Shown one piece after another: positions 1 through 6,770 of a stretch of DNA of 35,761 nt (position 1 is the first letter of the stretch; each line of letters starts with the position of its first letter). This stretch comes from a virus: positions 1 through 35,761 of the IMG/VR virus record IMGVR_UViG_3300048797_000052; one strand, 5' to 3'. The notes below the pieces were generated by a model. That model was not told the DNA's origin. It was given only the letters and a program-made list of their open reading frames with translations, and ran no database searches. The translations under genes and the position numbers were made by a program.

Positions 1-142
1 CGCTGGTCTCATTGGCCCGCGGCAGCGCCAATAGTTTCGCCTGGCGCCCGGCCTCGAGGATGGCGCGCTCGGTCTTGGTTTTGCGCTTGCCAGGATGGCC
101 CATGGCCGCCTGGTCGATCGGATTGCCCTTGCGGCGGCCCAT
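1..142 (-). CDS. Terminase small subunit, P27-like (partial, runs off left edge)
   Basis: Only the first 47 codons are present. Translation from the ATG at 142 gives a basic N-terminus beginning MGRRKGNPIDQAAMGHPGKR. This is the Arg/Gly/Pro-rich opening of P27-family small terminases, which bind the packaging site and hand DNA to the large terminase. The gene lies downstream of an HNH nuclease gene on the same strand, the usual order in HK97-like phages, and the large terminase should follow beyond base 1. The family call rests on this N-terminal pattern and on position, because the rest of the protein is outside the window. Confidence 0.7.
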   Translation of the reverse strand, partial: MGRRKGNPIDQAAMGHPGKRKTKTERAILEAGRQAKLLALPRANETS

Positions 143-280
143 GATCTCATCTCCGGCGCACCGATCAGCTGGCCGAAGCCAGAGGTGCTCAAAACATTTT
201 ATTTTCCAGGATTCTGCGTAAAAAAATGCGTTTCTAATCTGCCGGTCCGAGCCCTTCGGGCTTAAAGTTTGACCGCCCCC

Positions 281-682
281 CTACCCTGGCAGCAGTTCGA
301 GCGTGAGCCTGGTTGCCAGCGCGCTATTGAGCCAGAGATCGTCGAGGTTGATCTCGTCGCTGGCATAGCGGCGCTCGAGCATCTGCTTGACCACATCATG
401 GTGCCATGCACAGCAGGACTGCCAGCGCTTGGCATTCCAGAACTTGGTCATGTCGCCTTTGTGAGGCTCGACGTGGTCGGTGACCGTCGCAGGTACTACG
501 CGCCCGATAGCTTCACAACCCAGGCATAGCGGATGCGCTAGCTTGAAGCCTGCCGACGCTCGATCCCAGCGTGCACCGTAGCCGCGCTCGCGAGCGCTGC
601 CGCGATTAGCCTCGGCCTCGACCTTGTGCTGCTGTATCGATCGTTGACCATGTGCGCGAAACACCTGCGGACGTGACGGCAT
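281..682 (-). CDS. HNH endonuclease (packaging-associated)
   Basis: A 133-residue protein starting MPSRPQVFRAHG; an ATG two codons upstream, at 688, is also possible. It contains the phage HNH pattern: a Cys pair in HPLCLGC, then TDHVEPHKGD with the first His, then WNAKRWQSCCAWHHDVVK with the Asn and final His. Phage HNH proteins placed next to the small terminase assist terminase cutting at cos or pac sites. A longer reading frame reaches 862, but it would run through the terminator at 697-724, so the short start is chosen. The stop is followed by a 138-base gap before the small terminase. Confidence 0.85.
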   Translation of the reverse strand: MPSRPQVFRAHGQRSIQQHKVEAEANRGSARERGYGARWDRASAGFKLAHPLCLGCEAIGRVVPATVTDHVEPHKGDMTKFWNAKRWQSCCAWHHDVVKQMLERRYASDEINLDDLWLNSALATRLTLELLPG

Positions 683-696
683 ACCCATGGATAGCA

Positions 697-724
697 AAAA
701 GCCCCGCGTTGCTGCAGGGCTTTT
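697..724 (-). terminator. Rho-independent terminator between NusG-like and HNH genes
   Basis: Two 11-base arms at 697-707 and 714-724 pair with a single G-T wobble around a 6-base loop. On the minus strand the stem begins AAAAGCCC and ends in GGGCTTTTT, so a U run follows directly. The symmetry lets it work in both directions. It sits just downstream of the NusG-like gene and just upstream of the HNH/terminase genes, so it could be a control point for expression of the packaging genes. Confidence 0.8.
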
Positions 725-827
725 GAAGGTGCTTTCGGATTGGGGTGACGCTGCGCGCGGACCCTCGGTTGAGGATCTGCGCCGGGGTTTGTTGCCCCTG
801 TCGAAACGTGCTTGCACCGGATCGGTA

Positions 828-1433
828 CTAGACCGCCTCGATCTGGTCCTCGGTGAATTCAACGGGGACCATGCGCTTGAACAAATCGACTAGGACACTG
901 AGTCGGCCCCTCGAGTCAAGTCGCTCGATCGTGCCGTTGAACGATGCGAACGGTCCATCAGACACTCGCACCATCTGGCCAAGCGCGTAAAGCCGCTTGC
1001 GCCGGCTGGGTGCCGTCGAGCCGATTTCCGCGATGATGCGAATATCGGAAATCAGTTTTGGCGAGAGGCGCGCGGTCCAATTGCCGAACCGCAAAAACCC
1101 ATCGACGCCGTCGACGTCGAGCAGCCCGCCGAGTTTGCACTGGAAATCGGGAATGAAGATAAGTCCCGGAAATAAAGGCAAAGTCACGTCGCGGAGATGC
1201 TCGCTGGAATAGCCCATGCGTCGGCGCGTGACACATTGCGATCGCACGATCGTCGGTAAATAGGCGCTGATGTTGCGCCGGCGAAATGTCCGCATTACCT
1301 TGCTCTCGCGATTGGTATGAAGCTGCAGCACGAACCAGCGCTTGGGGATCGGTACCTCGAGCGGGCCGAGCAGCGCGAGATCAAACGGATCGACGTAATC
1401 GCCGATTTTTAAAAGCGCGCGATCGACCATCAT
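828..1433 (-). CDS. NusG-like transcription (anti)termination protein
   Basis: About 201 residues with the two-domain layout of NusG/RfaH. The NGN part begins at about residue 32 with RWFVLQLHTNRESKVMRTF, followed by the usual 'LFPGLIF' core strand. The C-terminal KOW part reads GQMVRVSDGPFASFNGTIERL and ends in a hydrophobic strand. Such proteins bind the RNA polymerase clamp helices and change pausing and termination. Codons TTG-ATG-ATG precede the body; I take the ATG at 1433, which overlaps the stop of the replication gene. It is the last gene before the terminator at 697-724, so a role in reading through that site is a reasonable inference. Confidence 0.85.
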   Translation of the reverse strand: MMVDRALLKIGDYVDPFDLALLGPLEVPIPKRWFVLQLHTNRESKVMRTFRRRNISAYLPTIVRSQCVTRRRMGYSSEHLRDVTLPLFPGLIFIPDFQCKLGGLLDVDGVDGFLRFGNWTARLSPKLISDIRIIAEIGSTAPSRRKRLYALGQMVRVSDGPFASFNGTIERLDSRGRLSVLVDLFKRMVPVEFTEDQIEAV

Positions 1434-2689
1434 CAAGCAACCTCGCTGTTATCGATCGGCCATGTGCCATCGCGATGCGGCGGCCACGGTGCCGGCGCGC
1501 GCAAAATCTTCGCCGACTTTCGCAATCTGAAATCAGCATGCATCGCCGGCAGCGCATGCACAGCCGGATCGAACGGCTCGAGCCAGATCCGCTCGGGCTG
1601 GATCTCGCCGCCGAGCCATGCCTGCAGCCGATCGCGCCACGCGGCGAATTGCGGCGTGCCGAGATCGAACCGATGCCAGCTTTCGGGATCGGCGCTTGCG
1701 AATTCAGCGAGCGCGGCCAGGTCTGCCGGAACGGCGACGTTGCGCCATAGCCCGTGGCCATGCTCGGGATCCTCGATCAGCCGCGGCTCGCCGCGATCGG
1801 CCATGCGCATCGCGATCGCCAGCGCGTCGATCTCGCGCCCGGCGATCCAGACCCGTGACGGGGCGCCGGGCTCGACCAGCCTGGCATTCGGGAATTCGTC
1901 AAAGCCGCGGCTGCGGATCCAGAGATGAAAATTCGGCACCCTGGTGCGGCCGAGTTTTGTTTGCAGGCTTGCGAACAGCGGAACCGCTGCCCTGCAGAGC
2001 AGCTGCTTTTCTGCCGATAGCTGCCGGAACTCGGCGAGCGCCAGATCGCGGCGCATCACCTCATGGCCGGGCCAGCCATGCCAGGCCGGGGCAAAATGTT
2101 CCGGCTCACTTTCCAAAACCTGATCCTGATCACTCTCGCCCCCGGAGGGGGTCTTAGGGGGAGATTCAGGTTCAGGTTCAGAGATTAGCCCCCCCACGCA
2201 GTTGGGGGGCTGGCGGAGGGCTAAAGGAGGGCTAACATTATAACATATCGGATCGGCCCCATTATTTAGCCCCCCACCGGGTGGAGGGCTAACCGGCTCG
2301 ACATTGTCGGGCGAATCCCCATCATTTTGAGGCTCGGAAAGGTCGATTTCGGCCTCGATGATCAGCACGATATCGTCGCTGGTGCGCTTGCCCCGACCGT
2401 CGCCGTTGCGACGGCCATATTCGTCGAGCCATTGCGGCCGCCGCGCGATCGCGCCGATTCCCTCGAGCCAGGCGAGCCGGCTGCGGACCGTGTTGAGCGC
2501 GAGCTCGCAATCCTCGGCGAGCGCGGTGGCGCTGACCCAGCAGATCCCATCGCCGTTGACGTACTGGCTCAGCATACAGAGCACCAGCTTGGCGTGCGGA
2601 TTGTTGAGCCGCAGGTTGCGCGCCCAGGAATGCGCTTCGTCGGCGGCGATGCGTCGGGCACGCCGCTTTGCGTGGTCGTTTACGGACAT
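1433..2689 (-). CDS. Phage replication protein with N-terminal helix-turn-helix (O-like)
   Basis: 418 residues. Residues about 25-110 form a winged-helix domain of the phage replication-initiator type (HAKLVLCMLSQYVNGDG, then WVSATALAEDCELALNTVR). A Pro/Gly/Glu-rich, probably disordered linker of about 90 residues follows, then an alpha-rich C-terminal half with many Trp. A DNA-binding domain joined to a partner-binding domain by a linker, with iteron-like repeats inside the linker DNA, parallels lambda O. The family is inferred from the HTH and the context; I do not recognise the C-terminal domain. A GA-rich stretch lies before the start. Confidence 0.65.
   Translation of the reverse strand: MSVNDHAKRRARRIAADEAHSWARNLRLNNPHAKLVLCMLSQYVNGDGICWVSATALAEDCELALNTVRSRLAWLEGIGAIARRPQWLDEYGRRNGDGRGKRTSDDIVLIIEAEIDLSEPQNDGDSPDNVEPVSPPPGGGLNNGADPICYNVSPPLALRQPPNCVGGLISEPEPESPPKTPSGGESDQDQVLESEPEHFAPAWHGWPGHEVMRRDLALAEFRQLSAEKQLLCRAAVPLFASLQTKLGRTRVPNFHLWIRSRGFDEFPNARLVEPGAPSRVWIAGREIDALAIAMRMADRGEPRLIEDPEHGHGLWRNVAVPADLAALAEFASADPESWHRFDLGTPQFAAWRDRLQAWLGGEIQPERIWLEPFDPAVHALPAMHADFRLRKSAKILRAPAPWPPHRDGTWPIDNSEVA
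2165..2292. repeat. Iteron-like repeat cluster, candidate replication origin
   Basis: Inside the replication gene are six copies of a GGAGGGCTAA-type element in both orientations. Forward copies are at 2215-2224, 2226-2235 and 2283-2292, with a weaker one at 2204-2211. Inverted TTAGCCCCCC(A)C copies are at 2185-2197 and 2266-2277. The last pair forms a 12-base dyad with one mismatch and a 5-base centre. An AT-rich stretch (CATTATAACATAT, 2236-2248) lies in the middle. A TTCAGG triplet repeat at 2165-2181 flanks the cluster. Iterons plus an AT-rich segment within the initiator gene is the lambda origin arrangement. Confidence 0.6.
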
Positions 2690-2734
2690 TTTCTTAATTC
2701 TCTTGGAAAGGATTAAACGGGACGCGCAAGCAAC

Positions 2735-3031
2735 TTAAACAGCTATCTTTTCGTCCTCGGTCGTAGGAAGCAGAATGCGCTCGACGATCTGCGCAACGGT
2801 CAGCCGCTCGAATGCCCCGACATTGACCGCGCGCTGCAGGCGCTCGAGCCATTGCAGCGGGATAATCTTGACGGTCCTGGTCGAGCCGTCGGCCAACACC
2901 AGCTCGCGATCCTCGAGCGCCCCAAGTTCGGCTCCCTCGATAATCAGGCGACAGATCGCGGTGGCGAGGTCATGGGAGCGCGGGCCGTCGCCGGCGATGG
3001 CAGTGTGCAGCTCGGTCAGGTCGGCTCTCAT
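2735..3031 (-). CDS. Hypothetical early phage protein, 98 aa
   Basis: Starts MRADLTELHTAIAGDG at an ATG that overlaps the stop of the DUF4326 gene by four bases. The residues are mainly helical and mildly acidic, with no Cys, no membrane segment and no motif I recognise. A central strand-like piece, ELVLADGSTRTVKIIPLQWLERL, is followed by a helix ending TVAQIVERILLP. It lies directly upstream of the replication gene and is probably co-transcribed with it. Function unknown. A longer frame to 3112 exists, but it would read through the DUF4326 gene in another frame. Confidence 0.7.
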   Translation of the reverse strand: MRADLTELHTAIAGDGPRSHDLATAICRLIIEGAELGALEDRELVLADGSTRTVKIIPLQWLERLQRAVNVGAFERLTVAQIVERILLPTTEDEKIAV

Positions 3032-3396
3032 AGAGCCTCGCAAAGCGCTGGCAGGTTGGCGAGCTCGAGCAGCACGTCGGCATGGCAGGCCGATTGGGCC
3101 GAACACCAACAAGCAAGATTTTTGCCCTTGAGTGATTTCCAGCGATCGCCCGCGTGCACCACGAAGGCGCGTTGCGCGGCAACTGGCGCCCGAGTGGTGA
3201 TCGCGATATGACCGGCGAGCAGAAAGCGAAACAAATGGATGCAGTAGGCTCGCGTTCCATCCTCACCGATGATGAACGGATTGCCCCAGGGCGAAGGCCT
3301 GGCGACGTTGACCGCGGCGAGCCCATTCAGCGCGATCGAAGCGGCCTGCAGGTTAAAACCCTTGGCGCGCGATAGCTGGATCCGGCGCGGCGTCAT
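3028..3396 (-). CDS. DUF4326 domain protein
   Basis: 122 residues starting MTPRRIQLSRAKGFN. The DUF4326 hallmarks are clear: the opening RIQLSR, then NVARPSPWGNPF, then LKGKNLACWCSAQSACHADVLLELAN near the end, with Cys and His spaced for a small metal or catalytic site. The family is common in phages and its biochemical role is not established. The ATG is chosen because AGGAGAG lies at ribosome-binding distance and because it makes an ATGA overlap with the 30-residue membrane protein upstream. A longer frame to 3480 is not needed. Confidence 0.85.
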   Translation of the reverse strand: MTPRRIQLSRAKGFNLQAASIALNGLAAVNVARPSPWGNPFIIGEDGTRAYCIHLFRFLLAGHIAITTRAPVAAQRAFVVHAGDRWKSLKGKNLACWCSAQSACHADVLLELANLPALCEAL

Positions 3397-3485
3397 CGCA
3401 ACGCTCTCCTGCATCTGATGCTCATGACAAGCGCGGCGGCGAACATGCCGATTAACACCCAGAGGGTGATAAGCTGCCACGTCAT
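3393..3485 (-). CDS. 30-aa single-pass membrane peptide
   Basis: A 30-codon frame, MTWQLITLWVLIGMFAAALV followed by a basic tail MSIRCRRALR. One hydrophobic helix of about 20 residues ends in a positive cluster, so an N-out/C-in single-pass peptide is expected. It overlaps both neighbours by ATGA, fitting the unbroken 4-base overlap chain of this operon, which is the main reason to believe it is translated. Function unknown. Confidence 0.55.
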   Translation of the reverse strand: MTWQLITLWVLIGMFAAALVMSIRCRRALR

Positions 3486-3760
3486 GCCGTCACCTCGAGG
3501 TCAGGCGCCAGCTCGCGCTCGAGTCTAAAATCGCATGGCGGCGTGGCGTCGCTCTCGACCTGCTCGCAATCGCGCCACCACTCGATCCATGGCTGGCCGT
3601 TCGGATCATCGTGCCGGGTGACGCGCACCAGCTCGCAGCGCGTGCACTGGCGCTCGGTCTTGAATTGAAATTTGACGGGCTTGGCCCATTTATGGCGCGT
3701 CGAGGCGGCGCGGGGACGGTAGTATCGAATTTCTGGTCGAAACCTCCGGTGAAGGGTCAA
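3482..3760 (-). CDS. Hypothetical Cys-containing phage protein, TTG start
   Basis: 92 residues, very basic at the N-terminus (RRFRPEIRYYRPR), then a CTRC pair at about residues 39-42 and two further Cys (DCEQ, PPCDF). This suggests a four-Cys zinc site. The middle, GQPWIEWWRDCEQ, is Trp-rich. The only start that fits is TTG, which makes a 4-base TTGA overlap with the upstream stop. Small zinc proteins of this sort are frequent in early operons of rhizobial phages. No function can be assigned. Confidence 0.65.
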   Translation of the reverse strand: MTLHRRFRPEIRYYRPRAASTRHKWAKPVKFQFKTERQCTRCELVRVTRHDDPNGQPWIEWWRDCEQVESDATPPCDFRLERELAPDLEVTA

Positions 3761-4296
3761 GTCGACCTCCGACTGATGCGCGATCTACGGCTGCGATTTT
3801 CTCGATCGAGCTCAGCGACGATCAGCGCGCCGGCCCGCACCAGGTCGCGGCGGTTGTCGACGGGTTTCCACCAGCTGGAATCCCAGGGCCAATAAGGCGA
3901 CTCCCGCAACGGACCCTCGCCGATTTGATTAGATCGCCGTCGCGGCGCAATGGCGTAGCAAGAGCCCGCGGCAGCCAACTCGCCCGGCGCATGCGCATCG
4001 TCATGCGCGGCATCCCAGCCCTCGACCTCGACCTGGCGCCGGCGCTCGGCCGCGATCGCCAGCAGCGCCGGCGACAGCGGCACGCGGATATGCAGCGCCT
4101 CGAACAGTCGCCGTAGGGCATAGGATCGCACGATCGAAATCACGGTCATGATCAGCGCAAATTGCAAATTCTGCGAAAGCGAGATGGTAACGCCAAGCAG
4201 CGGTAGGATCAGGATCTGCGCAGCGAAGCTGATGCCGAAACCGACCGCGATGTTGATGATGCTTTCCAGCATTGACATGAATTTCGACTGTTTCAT
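3757..4296 (-). CDS. Two-domain protein: DUF7220-like membrane domain plus phage 'ERRRQ' domain
   Basis: 179 residues. Residues 1-65 carry two membrane helices (SIINIAVGFGISFAAQILIL and LQFALIMTVISIVRS) and end YALRRLFEAL, a pattern I associate with DUF7220 membrane proteins. Residues about 80-165 match a separate, widespread phage domain: AIAAERRRQVEVEGW, then DDAHAPGELAAAGSCYA, then PYWPWDSSWWKP and DLVRAGALIVAELDR. The second domain looks like an all-helical, possibly nucleotide-related, phage protein. That role is inference. The two are normally separate genes, so this is a fusion. It starts at the ATG overlapping the stop of its upstream neighbour. Confidence 0.65.
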   Translation of the reverse strand: MKQSKFMSMLESIINIAVGFGISFAAQILILPLLGVTISLSQNLQFALIMTVISIVRSYALRRLFEALHIRVPLSPALLAIAAERRRQVEVEGWDAAHDDAHAPGELAAAGSCYAIAPRRRSNQIGEGPLRESPYWPWDSSWWKPVDNRRDLVRAGALIVAELDRENRSRRSRISRRST

Positions 4297-4496
4297 TCGA
4301 TCAGCCTGTGCTTGATGGTGCGCTCATTTTCGGAAAGCCAGAGCAGCGTGTCGCGAACCGCCTGCATATGGCCCATCTGGAAATCGGCATGCGACTGGCG
4401 CAGCTTTCGCGTTGAAACCAGCCGCGCATAAACCTGCTTGCGCTGCTCGAGCTCGCGGTCGACCTCGGCGATCTGCGCGGTGAGGGAAAATTTCAT
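4293..4496 (-). CDS. Small helical (coiled-coil) phage protein, 67 aa
   Basis: Starts MKFSLTAQIAEVDRELEQRK, with an ATGA overlap to the methyltransferase stop upstream. Nearly the whole chain is helix with heptad-like spacing, rich in Arg/Lys/Glu (AQIAEVDRELEQRKQVYARL, then HMQAVRDTLLWLSENE). No Cys, no membrane segment. Small proteins of this type sit near replication and modification genes in many tailed phages, and I do not know their role. The longer frame to 4622 reads through the methyltransferase gene and is rejected. Confidence 0.7.
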   Translation of the reverse strand: MKFSLTAQIAEVDRELEQRKQVYARLVSTRKLRQSHADFQMGHMQAVRDTLLWLSENERTIKHRLIE

Positions 4497-6112
4497 GCCG
4501 CAACCCCCGCGGCCGGCGCGACCAGTTGCGCCAGGAAGGCGCGGCCTTCCTCGGTCACCACCAGGCGCTTGGTGGTGGCATAGACAAAGCCGGCGCCGAC
4601 GAGATTGCGTAAGCTCGACCACTCGACGGTTTCGCCGGCCGCAACCAGGGTCAGCGCCGCGTGCAGCTCGATCTCATCGTCGGTCAGCGGCAGGCGGGTC
4701 TGCAGCGCGTTGTCGACGATTTCAGGCGGTGCGCGATCGCGGCGCGTCATATCCATCTCGGTCTGCTGTAATGGCGTGCGGCGCAGAAACGCCGGCAGCT
4801 CGAGCTGATCGGCGGCAATGGGCGGAGGCGCGGACTCTGTCCCTACGTTCCGACTTTCGTCAGACGTTCCGCAAACGGTGCTGGGGGCCTCGCGAGCCGT
4901 ACCAGACGCCTCCTGGGGTATTTCATTCGTCGCCGATGACGACGAAGGCGTCGCATCGGTCGCCTCCCCGACAACGCCTGGCGGCGTTGCGCGGGCTTGA
5001 TTGCCCCAGGCCCGCCAGTCCGGCGGCAGCGGATGCTCGGCATCAACGCGCGCGAACATTTCCAAAACCGGCAGCCCGCCGGTCATGGTCGTGATCATGT
5101 GCCGGTAGAAATCAGGCTTTCGCGAATGTTCGCGGGCCCGCTCCCGATGGTTGGATCCGAACTTTTCGGATCCTGCCGGTTTCGGCAGGCCCTGGCCGCG
5201 CTTGAACAGCAGCAGCAGCTCGTCCTGATCCCAGGCGATGAGGCCGAGCCCACCATCGTCCGGATTCTGCTCGTCGGTCTTGGTCCAGACAAAACAGGTC
5301 GAATAAGAATCCATCCCGAGCGCATGACCAATGGCCCAGCCGAGCGGCACGTCTACCTTTCCCAGCACGATCTCGCCGGTCGCGGCGATGGTCACCTCGA
5401 TCTCGGTTTCGACTAGGGCTAGCAAATGCGCGCGCGGGATCCAGAAAAACGCCCAGGCATCGGGCAATAGCGCGTCGCGTGCGCCACGCAAAAAGGTCAG
5501 AATTTCCGACCACCTCATGGTCGGGTAGTGGTTCTCATAGGCGCGGTTGCCGATGCCTCCCTTTCGTTCCCAGGGACAGTCGATATAGGCGCACGGAAAC
5601 TGCCGCCCGCTCGGCAGCTCAGCCGTCACGTCGGATAACACCTGCGCCAAGTCGCGGCGGCGCTCGCGGCCCTTTTCTTCGGCGCCGATCTTGAGCAGGT
5701 CCATCGCGACCCGGCCCTGGCCGGCGCGCATTTCCTCGGCGTGCTGCGCCAGGGCGCGCTCGAATTCGGCCGAGTCCATTGTCGCCACGCGCTGGGCGCG
5801 GGATGATAACTTTCGGTCGATCCCCGCCTCCGCAAGCGTCGGCGGCGCATCTAAAACCTGTTCCTGATCGGAACAGGTTTTTTCCTTTGGCCGGCCACCC
5901 TTGGCCAAATCGGACGCCAGCAGCATTTCGCCGAGCCGACGCTCGGCGCGAAAACGGATGCGCGCCGCCTTGACCTCAAGATCGCGGTTTTTGGCCTGTT
6001 TCGCGTAGGCCCGCCACGCCTCGGCCTGGTTGCGGATCTCGAGCACCTCATCGACCGTATCGGCATCGGCCAGGGCCCGCTCGGCCGCCTCATATTTTGC
6101 GAGTCCGGTCAT
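4493..6112 (-). CDS. MT-A70 family DNA N6-adenine methyltransferase with extra domains
   Basis: 539 residues. Residues 1-150 are a helical region (KYEAAERALADADTVDEVLE; RFRAERRLGEML) of the kind that precedes MT-A70 domains in alphaproteobacterial phages. The catalytic block follows: YIDCPWERKGG with DCPW at 178-181 in place of DPPW, then HYPTMRWSEI, FFWIPRAHLL, CFVWTKTD, LLLLFKRG and HMITTMTGG. The expected product is N6-methyladenine in phage DNA, protecting it from restriction or marking it. A Ser/Thr/Pro linker (about 400-455) leads to a C-terminal winged-helix-like piece ending KRLVVTEEGRAFLAQL. ATGA overlaps join it to both neighbours. Confidence 0.85.
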   Translation of the reverse strand: MTGLAKYEAAERALADADTVDEVLEIRNQAEAWRAYAKQAKNRDLEVKAARIRFRAERRLGEMLLASDLAKGGRPKEKTCSDQEQVLDAPPTLAEAGIDRKLSSRAQRVATMDSAEFERALAQHAEEMRAGQGRVAMDLLKIGAEEKGRERRRDLAQVLSDVTAELPSGRQFPCAYIDCPWERKGGIGNRAYENHYPTMRWSEILTFLRGARDALLPDAWAFFWIPRAHLLALVETEIEVTIAATGEIVLGKVDVPLGWAIGHALGMDSYSTCFVWTKTDEQNPDDGGLGLIAWDQDELLLLFKRGQGLPKPAGSEKFGSNHRERAREHSRKPDFYRHMITTMTGGLPVLEMFARVDAEHPLPPDWRAWGNQARATPPGVVGEATDATPSSSSATNEIPQEASGTAREAPSTVCGTSDESRNVGTESAPPPIAADQLELPAFLRRTPLQQTEMDMTRRDRAPPEIVDNALQTRLPLTDDEIELHAALTLVAAGETVEWSSLRNLVGAGFVYATTKRLVVTEEGRAFLAQLVAPAAGVAA

Positions 6113-6288
6113 GTCGGCGCCCCGCATTTCGGGCAGCCGTGCAGCCACACCTCGGCGATCTTGCGGATCCGCCAGCCCTCGCGCCGCATCGCCTCGCGGG
6201 CTTGCGTGAAATCATCGGTCTCGGTGTCGAGCACCTGGTCGCAGCTGTCGCATTCGACCAGGATTTTTCCATGCTGGCGGTCGATCAA
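6109..6288 (-). CDS. Zinc-ribbon protein, 59 aa, TTG start
   Basis: The frame reads (M)IDRQHGKILVECDSCDQVLD, then DDFTQAREAMRREGWRIRKI and WLHGCPKCGAPT. Two CxxC pairs at the two ends (CDSC, CPKC) with a helix between them form a typical small zinc ribbon. It starts at TTG, overlapping the HNH stop by four bases (TTGA), and stops inside the ATGA that starts the methyltransferase. Similar small zinc ribbons are common in alphaproteobacterial prophages. Probably a nucleic-acid- or protein-binding accessory; no function known. Confidence 0.75.
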   Translation of the reverse strand: MIDRQHGKILVECDSCDQVLDTETDDFTQAREAMRREGWRIRKIAEVWLHGCPKCGAPT

Positions 6289-6770
6289 AACGGCACCTCC
6301 TGGGCTGGCGCATAACCGTGCTCGGCCATCAGCTGCAGCACGATCGCATCAAGCGAGGGGAGTTTTGCGCGCGGCCGCTTGTTAGCCTGGTTTTGCGCCG
6401 GCGTTACCCAGGCCAGATTGGTGCGGCGGTTATCGAGCGTCTGGCCGTTGCCGTGGTCGACCGGATGCTCTGCCATGAAATCTTCCGCGCGCGGGTCCGC
6501 CGCGATCATGATCTCGCGATGCATGCGCAAGGTGGCGCGATCGCGCCCGATGTTGCGCTTGGCATAGAGCTGCCAGGGAGTGCGCGAGCCCCAGCTGACA
6601 TTCCAGGTGCGCGCGGACAGCCAGTCGAAATCGATGGCGTCGACCAGGCACCAGACATTGTCGCGCGCCGACAGCGTGATGCGACGCCAGGGCGTCGCCG
6701 AAAGGTCGATGAAATCGCAGGCCGAGGCGGCGATCACGATCTGGCTTTGCGTGAGCTCGGCCCGCATCAT
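6285..6770 (-). CDS. HNH endonuclease (HNH_3/homing-like)
   Basis: 161 residues. An N-terminal beta region (IDLSATPWRRITLSARDNVW) leads to LYAKRNIGRDRATLRMHREI and the catalytic motif VDHGNGQTLDNRRTNL, with H106, N114 and N118. AWVTPAQNQANKR then closes it, the usual HNH_3 tail. This form is typical of mobile, free-standing HNH nucleases and of phage proteins that carry an AP2-like DNA-binding part. It overlaps the GapR-like gene upstream and the zinc-ribbon gene downstream. It is distinct in sequence from the packaging-linked HNH at 281-682. Confidence 0.85.
   Translation of the reverse strand: MMRAELTQSQIVIAASACDFIDLSATPWRRITLSARDNVWCLVDAIDFDWLSARTWNVSWGSRTPWQLYAKRNIGRDRATLRMHREIMIAADPRAEDFMAEHPVDHGNGQTLDNRRTNLAWVTPAQNQANKRPRAKLPSLDAIVLQLMAEHGYAPAQEVPF

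Noticed and set aside
250-262. Small AGCCC/GGGCT hairpin near the small terminase
   Set aside because: Only five base pairs with a 3-base loop and no U tract on either strand. Too weak to call a terminator, though it could matter for packaging.
2185-2292. Possible CRISPR array
   Set aside because: The repeats are only about 10-12 bases, occur in both orientations and have uneven spacers. They fit iterons, not CRISPR.
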